64,000 nucleotides of DNA from Monoplex corrugatus (taxonomy: Eukaryota; Mollusca; Gastropoda; Littorinimorpha; Ranellidae). Shown one piece after another: positions 12,548 through 23,300 of the stretch (the stretch's first letter is position 1; each line of letters begins with the position of its first letter). The translations under genes and the position numbers were made by a program. The notes under the pieces were generated by a model. The model saw only the letters and a list, made by a program, of their open reading frames with translations, was not told the origin of the DNA and did not search any database. The stretch is from contig CM060315.1 in the NCBI GenBank assembly GCA_030674185.1, positions 87,498,079 through 87,562,078 on the forward strand. The letters run 5' to 3'.

Positions 12548-13085
12548 GTTATTGTTATTGTTGTTTAAAGCCCAGCCGACTGCGCAGAGCCATATCAGGG
12601 CTATAATCATCTAAAAATGTACATCTCAGTGAAGAGAAAAAAGAACACCTAGAAAAGAAAATGAAGTATAGGAGCCTACATAGCGATGCATAATCTGAAG
12701 ACATGCCCCTGGCTTTGACTTCTCCGTCCACGTTTAACCAGGGGATCTAAAAACTCAAACCTGAATACAGACATGAACATAACTAACGACACTAAAACAG
12801 ATATAAAAACGGGCTTGAATTTTATAAAACTGTTTCTGTAGAGCTAAAAGTGCACTTAATACATGTACCCAAATATCAGTCCTAAGAGAAAGTACGTAAG
12901 ACTTTATCGAACATATACAGGTGAATGGACCAGCAAGGCAGAAAATGATAGGAAGAAATGACAGAAAGCAAAGGAAGAAGGCAGAAACAAAGAGAGTGAC
13001 AGAAAAGAGGAAATTTCTAGCACAGAATGTCCAGAAGGTGGGGATACTGTTTAAACTGAAAGAGCCCCCGGCATCCACACGGGGG
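12548..13085 (-). mobile_element. Dispersed repeat F, copy 1 (minus)
   Basis: This 538-bp segment is the reverse complement of a diverged copy at 30325-30862. Shared blocks in order are GGATGCCGGGGGCTCTTTCA, TTCTGTGCTAGAAATTTCC, CCATTCACCTGTA, AAGTCTTACGTA, GCCCGTTTTTAT and ATAGCCCTGATATGGCTCT, then a TTTAAA-(AACAAT)n tail. The two copies have essentially the same length. I see no protein, so it is a non-autonomous element or the 3' part of a LINE. The RTE LINE at 13127 lies immediately beyond it. Confidence 0.75.
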
Positions 13086-13116
13086 GAAAAGAGAAAGAAG
13101 GAAAGAGTGCAATGAG

Positions 13117-13126
13117 CCAAATATAT
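13117..13126. repeat. Target-site duplication (3' copy) of the RTE LINE
   Basis: CCAAATATAT on the plus strand directly follows the element's (ATG)n 3' tail in element orientation. It matches the 10 bases at 16318-16327 exactly. Confidence 0.75.
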
Positions 13127-13140
13127 CATCATCATCATCA

Positions 13141-16100
13141 TCATTCTCCTGCCCGTGATGGGCGTAGAGGAGAGATAAGAGACACTCTTGAAGCCAGCCG
13201 TCGCCAACCGGTCCTGTCCTCCGCCTGTTGCACCAGCGTGGGGCCATCCAACCTGGTCCATTCTTTGATGTTGTCCATCCAGCATTTGGCTTGTCGTCCC
13301 CTTCGTCTGCCGCCTCCCAGTGTACCCTGGAGGACCGTTTTGGGCAGTGAGTTGTGGCGTGTGACATGCCCGAACCACGACAGCTTCCTGTTCTTGACTG
13401 TTGCCAGGAGAGGTTCTTGTGGGCCTGCGAGTGTTGTTATTTGGCTCCACACAAAGTCGTTTGTCTTCCGATCTTGCCAAGAGATCCCGAGCAAGCGCCT
13501 GAAGCATTTAGTTTCAAACGTCTGGATTCTCTTGGTGGTCTCTGCTGTCATGGTCCAGCTCTCGCATCCATACAGCAGGATGGGGAGCACCAGGGACTTG
13601 TACAGCTTCATCTTCGATGGAAAGCCGATCTCTCTGCTCTTCCAGATCTTGTTTAGCTTTACCATTGCTGCTGTTGCGATCGCTAGTCTGGTCTTGATTT
13701 CTGTTGTAGAGCGACCGTCTTTGGTGAGAGTGGCGCCAAGGTATTTGAAAGCGTCCACTTCTTCAAGCTGTTGCCCGTTCATGTAGATTTCAGCATGGGT
13801 GTTGGTTGTGCTGTTGACCAGGACTTTGCTTTTTTCTGTGCTCACTTCCATTCCGTGTGCACCTGCACTTTCTTCCAGTCTCATGGTCAGGTCTTGTAGT
13901 TCTTCGTTGCTGCCTCCCATCAGGTCGATGTCATCTGCGAACCTCAGGTTGTTGATGGTTCTTCCTCCGATGGAGACAGTGGAGTGGAAGTCATGGAGGG
14001 CTTCACGCATGATGTTCTCCAGGAAGAGATTGAACAGCACGGGAGAGAGTAGGCAGCCTTGACGGACTCCAACTGTGGTCTTGAAGTAGTCCCCTATCTG
14101 GTTGTTGAGGAGAACTGCGCTGCTGGCAGTGTTATACAGCGCCTGGATGGTTTGGACGAGACCTTCCTCTATGCCAAACTTTCTTAGCACCTGCCACAAA
14201 CCCTTATGCCACACCCTGTCGAATGCTTTTTTAAAGTCTATGAAGTTGTGGAACAGGTCTCTCTGATGCTGCAGATGTTTCTCCATCATTATCCGGCAGG
14301 TGAAGATCTGTTCTACTGTGCTTCTGCCCGCCCTAAATCCAGCTTGTTCTTCCGCAAGGTGTTCTTCCGCTTCTTTCTTCAGTCGATTCAATATGACTCT
14401 GAGCATGATCTTGCTGGTGTGGCTAATGAGACTTATTGTTCTGTAGTTCTGGCATTGGCGCATATTTCCCTTTTTGGGCAGGGGGATGATGAGTGATTGA
14501 GTCCATTCTGTGGGCCACTGTTTTGTCTCCCAGATCTTCTGACAAATCGATGTTACACGAGTGACCAAATCATTCCCTCCATGTTTGAGCAGCTCTGCTG
14601 GGATATTGTCTGCTCCAGGTGATTTCCCTGCTGGTAGGCTGCGGATGGCTTCTTCCACTTCTTCTCTCATCACTGGTAGCGGTGAGGATTCCCTCAATGG
14701 TGTTGAGTCCCCCTGAAACAAACTGTCATCTGGCTGTATTGGGTAGTTGTATAGTTCTTGGCAGTACTGCGTCCATCTGTTCAGAACAGCGGAGCTTTCT
14801 GTCAGCAGCTCGCCTGAGGTATCCTCGATGACTGACGATCTGTTTTGCTGCGTCTTGGTAAGGTTTTTCAGTGTGGTGAAGGCATGTTTGCTGTTTCCTT
14901 TTTTCATGCCTTTCTCGATGTTCTCACACTGGTTGTTGATCCATTGTTCTTTGGCTTCAATCATTTTCTTCTTTACAAGGTTGTTGGTTTTACGATACTG
15001 TGCGGCTTCTTCAGGGCTGGAGTTTTTCGTCTTCTTCAGTGATCTTCTGTTGTCGCAGAGGTCAAGGATGTCATTTGAGATCCATGCTTGGTGTTTCTTC
15101 CTCTGTCGCCCCAGTACCTCCTCTGCTGTTTCGCGGACTGCCTCACCAAAGTTGTTTGTGAGGTCGTTGATGTCGCTGTCCAGGAAGTTGAGTGCCGTGA
15201 ACCGCCCCCCGAGCTGTGCCTGGAATGCCTCTTCTATCTCTGGATCTTTTAGCTTTTCCAGGTCAAACTTGATGCGTGGCTGCGCAGCTTGGTACTTCTT
15301 TTTCAATTTGATCTTCATTGTGAGCAGCACGAGGTCGTGGTCGCTGCCTATATCAGCTCCAGGGTATGTCCTCGTCTTTGCTTTATTAATGCTTGATTTG
15401 AAGCGCCGCGGTGTGAGGACAAAGTCGATCTGGTTGTGAGTCTTTCCGTTCGGCGCATGCCAGGTTGTTCTTCTTGACAGTTTGTGGGGGTAGAGGGTGT
15501 TGGCAATGGTGAGCCGTTGGGTGCAGGCAAACTCCAGAAGGCGAAGTCCCCTGTCATTAGTTTCCCCTGTGCCAAATTGACCCACTGTTCCAGCCCAGTT
15601 TTTGTAGGCATCTGGGCCGACTTTGGCGTTGAAGTCCCCCTGAACTATGATGATGTCTTTCCTGGGGGCTTTTCCGATGGTGTCTTCTATTTTCTCATAG
15701 AATTCTTCAACCACCTGGTCTTCGTGGCTGGTAGTTGGAGCATACACTTGTATGATGGTGATGTTCTTTGGTTTGGCTGACACCCGAATGCTGATGATTC
15801 TGCTGTTGACAGGCGTGCAGCTCATGATGCATCCAATGACTTCTTTGCGTACGATGAAAGCTACGCCATTTTCATGTAGTGACTCTTCGCCACTGTACCA
15901 CATCTTGTGTCCTTCCTCTGTGATTGCTTCTCCGAAGCCTGTCCATCTTACTTCCGATATACCCACAATGTCCCATTGGTAGCGTCTCAGCTCGTGTTCT
16001 AGTTCTTTTACTTTGCCGCACTGATGGAGTGTACGGACATTCCAGGTTCCAATAGTAGCTTTTTCCGTTGGCAGTTTGAATGATGTCTTTGCCCCAGTAG

Positions 16101-16203
16101 CCGACTTTTCACTTCCACCCTGGTGCTTGTCAGTGGTAAGCGCGGTCGTTTGTAACCCGGGCCCCGACCGATCCGGTATGTTGTTGGCTATAGTGTCTCT
16201 CAT
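13141..16203 (-). CDS. RTE-type LINE polyprotein (endonuclease and reverse transcriptase)
   Basis: An uninterrupted 1020-codon ORF. Residues about 50-295 form an APE-like endonuclease: IGTWNVRTL (51-59), ISEVRWTG with the catalytic Glu (82-89), GDFNAKVG (189-196) and SDHDLVLL (287-294). Residues about 510-780 form the reverse transcriptase: FIDFKKAFD (654-662), GVRQGCLLSP (712-721) and the catalytic FADD box (755-758). The C-terminal part has YGCESWT and a Gly/Arg-rich GGGRRRGRQ motif before a Trp-containing end. The protein would nick target DNA and copy the element RNA there (target-primed reverse transcription). The most upstream Met is taken as the start; a slightly later start is possible because the first 45 residues match no domain. 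All key catalytic residues that I can check are present. Confidence 0.92.
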   Translation of the reverse strand: MRDTIANNIPDRSGPGLQTTALTTDKHQGGSEKSATGAKTSFKLPTEKATIGTWNVRTLHQCGKVKELEHELRRYQWDIVGISEVRWTGFGEAITEEGHKMWYSGEESLHENGVAFIVRKEVIGCIMSCTPVNSRIISIRVSAKPKNITIIQVYAPTTSHEDQVVEEFYEKIEDTIGKAPRKDIIIVQGDFNAKVGPDAYKNWAGTVGQFGTGETNDRGLRLLEFACTQRLTIANTLYPHKLSRRTTWHAPNGKTHNQIDFVLTPRRFKSSINKAKTRTYPGADIGSDHDLVLLTMKIKLKKKYQAAQPRIKFDLEKLKDPEIEEAFQAQLGGRFTALNFLDSDINDLTNNFGEAVRETAEEVLGRQRKKHQAWISNDILDLCDNRRSLKKTKNSSPEEAAQYRKTNNLVKKKMIEAKEQWINNQCENIEKGMKKGNSKHAFTTLKNLTKTQQNRSSVIEDTSGELLTESSAVLNRWTQYCQELYNYPIQPDDSLFQGDSTPLRESSPLPVMREEVEEAIRSLPAGKSPGADNIPAELLKHGGNDLVTRVTSICQKIWETKQWPTEWTQSLIIPLPKKGNMRQCQNYRTISLISHTSKIMLRVILNRLKKEAEEHLAEEQAGFRAGRSTVEQIFTCRIMMEKHLQHQRDLFHNFIDFKKAFDRVWHKGLWQVLRKFGIEEGLVQTIQALYNTASSAVLLNNQIGDYFKTTVGVRQGCLLSPVLFNLFLENIMREALHDFHSTVSIGGRTINNLRFADDIDLMGGSNEELQDLTMRLEESAGAHGMEVSTEKSKVLVNSTTNTHAEIYMNGQQLEEVDAFKYLGATLTKDGRSTTEIKTRLAIATAAMVKLNKIWKSREIGFPSKMKLYKSLVLPILLYGCESWTMTAETTKRIQTFETKCFRRLLGISWQDRKTNDFVWSQITTLAGPQEPLLATVKNRKLSWFGHVTRHNSLPKTVLQGTLGGGRRRGRQAKCWMDNIKEWTRLDGPTLVQQAEDRTGWRRLASRVSLISPLRPSRAGE

Positions 16204-16317
16204 ATCTTTTCTGTGGGCTTAGGTTAATCCTTGGTGGCGCCAATCCCCTCTCCAAGTCTCCTGCTGTGACAGGTAGTACTGGGCTACAGCTTGCCAGTAG
16301 CAGACCTATTTGTCTGA
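16204..16317 (-). other. 5' leader of the RTE LINE
   Basis: The 114 bp between the 5' target duplication and the ORF start. It may hold the internal promoter, but I see no motif that proves this. Confidence 0.5.
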
Positions 16318-16327
16318 CCAAATATAT
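16318..16327. repeat. Target-site duplication (5' copy) of the RTE LINE
   Basis: CCAAATATAT on the plus strand, identical to 13117-13126 and immediately outside the 5' end of the element. Confidence 0.75.
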
Positions 16328-16429
16328 AAAGAACACGAAAACAAAAAACAAAAAACAAAAAAACCCAGCCATGAGAAGAAAGACAGAAGCATACATTATA
16401 CATATATAAGAAAAACATTCAGAGACGGG

Positions 16430-17510
16430 AGAGAGATAGAGTAGGAGTAGGAGAGGGAGAGAGGGAGACGGTAAAGACGGGAGAGACAGACAAGACAGAC
16501 ATAAAGAGAGGGGGGGAGGGAGAACGTAACAGACAGGGACAGCGAGAAAAAGAAAGAAAAAGGGAGACAAAGAGATGTAAAGACAGAAAGAGAATGAGCC
16601 AAAGATATGAAATATGTACAACAAGAAGGAAAAAAGATGAGAGAGAGAGAGAGACAGCAAGAGAGAGAGACAGGGTGGAAGAGAGAGGAGAGAGAAAGGA
16701 AGAGACAGAGACAGAAAGAGGGAGAGACAGAGAGAGGCAGCGAGAGAGGGAGATAGAGAGAGAGAGGGAGAGGGCGAGAGAGAAAGAGGGTGAGAGAAAG
16801 AGGGAGAAAGAGGGGGGGGAGAGACAGGAAGAGAGAGAGGGAGACAGGGAGAGAGAAAATGCGAGAGAGAGAGGAGAGAGAGGGGGAGGAAGAGAAAGGG
16901 GGAAAGAGAGAGAGCAAGAGAGGAGAGAGAGGAGCGAGGAAGGGAGAGAGAGAAAGAGAGAGAGCGACAGAAAGAGAGAGGGAAGGAGAGAGAGATAGGG
17001 AGAAAGAGAGAGGGACAGAAAGGAGAGGGAAAGAGAGGGGAGAGAGACAGTGAGATAGAGCGAGAGAGGGGGAGGGAGAGAGAGAGAGCGAAAGACAGAG
17101 AGGGAGAGAGAGAAAGAGATGGAAAGGGAGAGATAGACAGCGCGATAGAGAGAGGGGGGAGCGAGAGGGAGAGACAGAGCGAGAGAGAGAGAGCGAGAAA
17201 TACAGTAAGTGGGAGAGAGAGAGGGAAAAGGAGAGAGAGAAGAGAGAGAAGAGAGAGCGAGAGAGGGGGAGCGAGAGAGAAAGAGAGAGAGGGAGAGAGA
17301 GGGGGAGAGACAGAGAGCAAGAAAGAGAGATGGAGAAAGAGATAGGGAGAGCGAGAGAGAGAACATGAGCGAGAAAGAAAGAGGAAGAGGGAGAGAGTGG
17401 GGAAAAGAGAGAGAGGGAGGGAGAGAGAGGGGGAAAGAGAGAGAGAGAAGGAGAGAGAGGGAGAGAGAGAGGGAGAGGGAAAGAGAGGGAGAGAGAGAGC
17501 AATAGAGAGT
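16430..17510 (+). repeat. 1.1-kb purine-rich (GA)n tract
   Basis: The plus strand is almost entirely purine: GAGAGA with GGGA, GAAAGA and isolated C or T interruptions. It could form triplex structures and is hard to assemble. Very long Ser/Leu/Pro-rich reading frames on the minus strand (up to 473 codons) and Arg/Glu/Lys-rich frames on the plus strand come from the composition and are not genes. Confidence 0.96.
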
Positions 17511-17551
17511 CGTATCAGAGTAGTGTCCATAACATGCATTAACCAATTCAA

Positions 17552-17840
17552 TGTTATAAAGCTGGTGGATAGGGTGAGGGAGTCACAGGGGTACGTTATA
17601 AAGCTGGTGGATAGGGTGAGGGAGTCATAGGGGTACGTTATAAAGCTAGTGGATAGGGTGAGGGAGTCATACGGGTACGTTATAAAGCTGGTGGATAGGG
17701 TGAGGGAGTCATAGGGGTACGTTATAAAGCTGGTGGATAGGGTGAGGGAGTCATAGGGGTACGTTTAAAGCTGGTGGATAGGGTGAGGGAGTCATAGGGG
17801 TACGTTATAAAGCTGGTGAATAGGGTGAGGAAGTTGAGGG
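17552..17840 (-). repeat. 42-bp satellite array, copy B (inverted relative to copy A)
   Basis: About seven copies of the reverse complement of the 5604-6125 unit (GCTGGTGGATAGGGTGAGGG, preceded by GTTATAAA). One copy lacks two bases (GTTTAAAG near 17763) and the last is truncated. Confidence 0.95.
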
Positions 17841-17859
17841 ATTAATGTGATTCGACCAA

Positions 17860-17892
17860 TGTGCGCGCGTGTGTGTGTGTGAGTGTGTGTGT

Positions 17893-17937
<45 letters not shown>

Positions 17938-17947
17938 CGTGCGTGCA

Positions 17948-18012
<65 letters not shown>
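17860..18012 (+). repeat. (GT)n microsatellite
   Basis: Alternating GT with a few GAGT and GCGT interruptions. Cys/Val-rich frames here are artefacts. Confidence 0.98.
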
Positions 18013-18014
<2 letters not shown>

Positions 18015-18079
18015 ATTTGTACATGTGCACAAGCGCATTGTTTTTGTGTCTGTGAATACGTGTATTCATGTATATTAGT

Positions 18080-18735
18080 TGGCTAATACTTATATTACTG
18101 TGGTTCCTAAAACGTCTGTTACTATGGTTCCTAATACTTACGTTACTAAGATTCCTAATGTTTACCTTACTATGATTCCTAACACTCATGTTACTATGAT
18201 TTCTAATACTTACGTTACTATGGTTCCTAATACTTACGTTACTATGGTTCCTAATACTTACGTTACTATGATTCCTAATACTTACGTTACTATGGTTCCT
18301 AATACTTACGTTACTATGGTTCCTAATACTTACGTTACTATGGTTCCTAATACTTACGTTACTAAGATTCCTAATGTTTACCTTACTATGATTCCTAACA
18401 CTCATGTTACTATGGTTCCTAATACTTACGTTACTATGGTTCCTAATACTTACGTTACTATGGTTCCTAATACTTATGTTACTATGGTTCCGAATAATTA
18501 TGTTAATATGGTTCCTAGTAATTATGTTACTCTGGTTCTGAATAATTATGTTATTATGATTCCTAGTAATTATGTTACTATGGTGCCTAATAATTGTTAC
18601 TATGGTTCTTAATAATTGTGTTACTATGATTCCTAATACTTCTGTTACTATAGTTCGTAATATTTATTTTACTATGGTTCATAATAATTGTGTTACTATG
18701 GTTCCTAATAATTATGTTACTATGCTTCTTAATGA
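18080..18735 (+). repeat. 24-bp satellite array
   Basis: About 27 copies of a 24-bp unit (CCTAATACTTACGTTACTAT then GGTT). Because 24 is divisible by 3, both strands stay open and give an eight-residue repeat (PNTYVTMV-like on plus, NVSIRNHS-like on minus). These have no start context or composition suggesting a real protein. A variant block containing AAGATTCCTAATGTTTACC occurs at 18148 and again at 18364, 216 bp (nine monomers) apart, so a segment of the array has been duplicated. The right end decays towards AATAATTATGTTA-type units. Confidence 0.95.
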
Positions 18736-19237
18736 TAATTATTTTCATTTCATGTTTTGTCAGTGTGTGTTTTTACCTGATATCAAGTTTTAATAATGTT
18801 CTAATCCGGTGAAAACACGACGAATATGGTTCTGACATTGACCGTTTGTGCTGTGTAAGCGTAATCATCAGTAACTACACAGAGAAAGAATAGTTCGATT
18901 TTGTCGCCAGAGAGTTCCCGCAGTCAGACGCCACCATTATTATATGTTAGACAGGAAGCTGCATACACAAACTTAATGTTTCTTCCCTTCTCTCTCCCTC
19001 CCTCCCTCCCCAACCTCCCTCTCCCCTACCCCCTCGTCCCATCCCACCTAATGGTATGGTTTCTAAACAAGGGGCCTCAGTAATCAATTGTGTCTGATAT
19101 TGGTCTGTCTGGCATTTACCCCCACTGTTCTGTCTGATACAGGCCCGCCTGACCATTACCCCATCATTCTGTTTAGCTGTAATACCTATGTTTTTCCAAC
19201 TATGGTTGTATGTGAGCCTACTTGTGTCGCGACTGAA
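18736..19237. other. Unique spacer, no gene seen
   Basis: Non-repetitive apart from a C/T-rich stretch near 18985-19045. No domain or exon structure is recognisable. Confidence 0.4.
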
Positions 19238-20300
19238 CAACCATAGACATGGATAGGGAGACAGACAACCATCTGTTGCACTCTGTGATATGATCATAGA
19301 CATGGATAGGGAGACAGACAACTAGCTCTGTCACACTCTGTGATATGATCATAGACATGGATAGAGGCAGGCAACTAGCTGTCACAGGCAAAAGCTCTGT
19401 CACACTCTGTGATATGATGATAGACATGGACGTGGAGACAGATAATTACCTCTATCACACTGTACAATATGATCATAGACATGGATAGGGAGACAGGCAA
19501 CTAGCTTTGTTGCACTCAGTGATATGACCATGGGGAGACAGACAACTAGCTCTGTCACACTTTATGATATGATCATAGACATGGATAGGAAGACAGACAA
19601 CTAGCTCTGTCACACTTTATGATATGATCATAGACATGGATAGGGAGACAGACAACTAGCTCTGTCACACTCTGTGATATGATCATAGACATGGACAGGG
19701 AGACAGACAACTAGCTCTGTCACACTCTGTGATATGATCATAGACATGGATAGAGGCAGGCAACTAGCTGTCACATTTATATGATCATACACATGAATAG
19801 AGAGAATGACAACTAGCTCTGTCACACGTTATGTTATGATCATAGACATGGATAGGGAGACAGACAATTAGCTCTGTCACACTTTATGATTTGATCATAG
19901 ACATGGATAGGGAGACAGACAACTAGCTCTGTCACACTTTATGATATGATCATAGACATGGATAGGGAGACAGACAACTAGCTCTGTCACACTTTATGAT
20001 ATGATCACGGACAGGGAGACAGACAACCAGCTCTGTCACACTCTGTGATATGATCATAGACATGGATAGAGACAGGCAACTAGCTCTAACATACATAGTG
20101 ATTTCATCATCTAAGACCATAGACATGGATAGAGAGACAGGCAACTAGCTCTAACATACATAGTGATTTCATCATCTATGACCATAGACATGGATAGGCA
20201 GACAGGCAAATAGCTCTGTCACAATGTATAGTATGACCATAGATATAGATAAAAAGGCAACTAGCTGTGTCACGCGACTCTATGACATGATGACGAGACA
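19238..20300 (+). repeat. 55-bp satellite array
   Basis: About 18 copies of a roughly 55-bp unit: CATAGACATGGATAGGGAGA, CAGACAACTAGCTCTGTCAC, ACTCTGTGATATGAT. It is a relative of the 69-bp array that follows, sharing most of the unit but lacking the TTCATCACCAGTG segment. Units at about 20085-20190 already carry GTGATTTCATCATCTA and are intermediate between the two forms. Confidence 0.93.
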
Positions 20301-23300
20301 TGGATGTGTCACACAGTGTGATTTCATCACCAATAACCATAGACATGGCTAGGGAGGGAGACAAACAACTAGCTGTGTCACACAGTGTGATTTCATCACC
20401 AGTGACCATAGACATGGCTAGGGAGGGAGACAAACAACTAGCTGTGTCACACAGTGTGATTTCATCACCAATAACCATAGACATGGCTAGAGACGGAGAC
20501 AAACAACTAGCTGTGTCACACAGTGTGATTTCATCACCAATAACCATACACATGGCTAGGGAGGGAGACAAACAACTAGCTGTGTCACACAGTGTGATTT
20601 CATCACCAATAACCATACACATGGCTAGGGAGGGAGACAAACAACTAGCTGTGTCACACAGTGTGATTTCATCACCAATAACCATAGACATGGCTAGGGA
20701 GGGAGACAAAAACTAGCCGTGTCACACAGTGTGATTTCATCACCAATAACCATAGACATGGCTAGGGAGGGAGACAAACAACTAGCTGTGTCACACAGTG
20801 TGATTTCATCACCAGTAACCATAGACATGGCTAGGGAGGGAGACATCTAGCTGTGTCACACAGTGTGATTTCATCACCAGTGACCATAGACATGGCTAGG
20901 GAGGGAGACAAACAACTAGCTGTGTCACACAGTGTGATTTCATCACAGTGACCATAGACATGGCTACGAAGGGAGACAAACAACTACTATGTCATACAGT
21001 GTTATTTCATCACCAGTGACCATAGACATGGCTAGGGAGGGAGACAAACAACTAACTATGTCATACAGTGTTATTTCATCACCAGTGACCATAGACATGG
21101 CTAGGGAGGGAGACAACATAGCTGTGTCACACAGTGTCATTTCATCACCAGTGACCATAGACATGGCTAGGGAGGGAGACATCTAGCTGTATCACACAGT
21201 GTGATTTCATCACCGGTAACCATAGACATGGCTAGGGAGGGAGACAAACAACTAGCTGTGTCACACAGTGTGATTTCATCACCAGTAACTATAGACATGG
21301 CTAGGGAGGGAGACAAACAACTAACTATGTCATACAGTGTTATTTCATCACCAGTGACCATAGACATGGCTAGGGAGGGAGACAAACAACTAGCTGTGTC
21401 ACACAGTGTGATTTCATCACCAGTGACCATAGACATGGCTAGGGAGGGAGACAAACAACTAGCTGTGTCACACAGTGTGATTTCATCACCAATGACCATA
21501 ACATGGCTAGGGAGGGAGACAAACAACTAGCTGTGTCACACAGTGTGATTTCATCACCAATGACCATAGACATGGCTAGGGAGGGAGACAAAACTAGCGT
21601 GTCACACAGTGTGATTTCATCACAATGACCATAGACAGGCTGGGAGGGAGACAAACATAGCTGTGTCACACAGTGTGATTTCATCACCATAACATAGACA
21701 TGGCTAGGGAGGGAGACAACAATAGTGATTTTCACCAGTGACCATAGACATGGCTAGGGAGGGAGACAAACATCTAGCTGTGTCACACAGTGTGATTTCA
21801 TCACCAATACATAGACATGGCTAGGGAGGGAGACAAACAACTAGCTGTGTCACACAGTGTGATTTCATCACCATACCATAGACATGGCTAGGAGGAGAAC
21901 AAACATGTGTCAACAGTGTGATTTCATCACCAGTGACCAAAACAGGCTAGGGAGGGAGACAAACAAATACTGTGTACACAGTGTGATTTCATCACCATGA
22001 CCATAACATGGCTAGGGAGGGAGACAAACATAGCTGTGTCACACAGTGTGATTTCATCACCATGACCATGCATGGCTAGGGAGGGAGACAAACAACTAGC
22101 TGTGTCACACAGTGTGATTTCATCACCAGTGACCATAGACATGGCTAGGAGGGAGACAACAACTAGCTGTGTCACACAGTGTGATTTCATCACCAGTAAC
22201 CATAGACATGGCTAGGGGGAGACACATCTAGCTGTGTCACACAGTGTGATTTCATCACCAGTAACCATAGACATGGCTAGGGAGGGAGACAACACTAGCT
22301 GTGTCACACAGTGTGATTTCATCACCAGTACCATAGACATGGCTAGGAGGAGAACAACTAGCTGTGTCACACAGTGTGATTTCATCACCAGTAACCATAG
22401 ACATGGCTAGGGAGGAGAAAACACTAGCTGTGTCACACAGTGTGATTTCATCACCAGTGACCATAGACATGGCTAGGGAGGGAGACATCTAGCAGTGTCA
22501 CACAGTGTGATTTCATCACCAGTACCATAGACATGGCTAGGGAGGGAGACAACTAGCTGTGTCACACAAGTGTGATTTCATCACCAGTACCATAGACATG
22601 GCTAGGGAGGGAGACAAACAACTAGCTGTGTCACACAGTGTGATTTCATCACAGTGACCATAGACATGGCTAGGGAGGGAGACAAACAACTAGCTGTGTC
22701 ACACAGTGTGATTTCATCACCATAACCATAGACATGGCTAGGAGGGAGACAAACATAGCTGTGTCACACAGTGTGATTTCATCACCATAACCATAGACAT
22801 GGCTAGGAGGGAGACAAACACTAGCTGTGTCACACAGTGTGATTTCATCACCAATGAACCATAGACATGGCTAGGGAGGGAGACAAAACATACTAGCTGT
22901 GTTCACACAGTGTGATTTCATCACCAGTGACCATAGACATTGGCTAGGGAGGGAGACAAACAACTAGCTGTGTCACACAGTGTGATTTCATCACCAGTGA
23001 CCATAACATGGCTAGGGAGGGAGACATCTAGCTGTGTCACACAGTGTGATTTCATCACCAGTACCATAGACATGGCTAGGGAGGGAGACAAACAACTAGC
23101 TGTGTCACACAGTGTGATTTCATCACCAGTACCATAGACATGGCTAGGGAGGAGACAACAACTAGCTGGTCACACAGTGATTTCATCACCATACCATAGA
23201 CATGGCTAGGGAGGGAGACAAACACTAGCTGTGTCACACAGTGTGATTTCATCACCATGACCATAGACATGGCTAGGGAGGGAGACAACATAGCTGTGTC

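Larger units (their letters stand above)
13127..16317 (-). mobile_element. Apparently full-length RTE-clade LINE
   Basis: This is a 3191-bp non-LTR retrotransposon between exact 10-bp direct repeats. In element orientation it has a 5' leader of about 114 bp, one long ORF (endonuclease plus reverse transcriptase), almost no 3' UTR, and a short (ATG)n tail at 13127-13147. A single ORF, an APE-type endonuclease, a very short 3' UTR and a microsatellite-like tail are features of the RTE clade. The C-terminal region (YGCESWT, then RRLLGISW, then GRRRRGRQ) resembles what I recall of BovB-like RTE proteins. The intact ORF and recognisable target duplication suggest recent insertion. Confidence 0.88.

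Noticed and set aside
12755..13507. 250-codon minus-strand ORF
   Set aside because: It joins the antisense or alternative frame of the RTE 3' end to repeat F across the insertion junction. There is no coherent protein.
13112..15439. Long plus-strand ORFs opposite the RTE element (224 and 230 codons)
   Set aside because: They are antisense shadows of the LINE ORF.
16130..17551. 473-codon Ser/Leu/Pro-rich minus-strand ORF and its overlapping frames
   Set aside because: It is produced by the (GA)n tract plus the RTE 5' leader. There is no domain and no plausible transcript.
18079..18612. 177-codon ORF with an eight-residue repeat
   Set aside because: By-product of the 24-bp array; the opposite strand is equally open.
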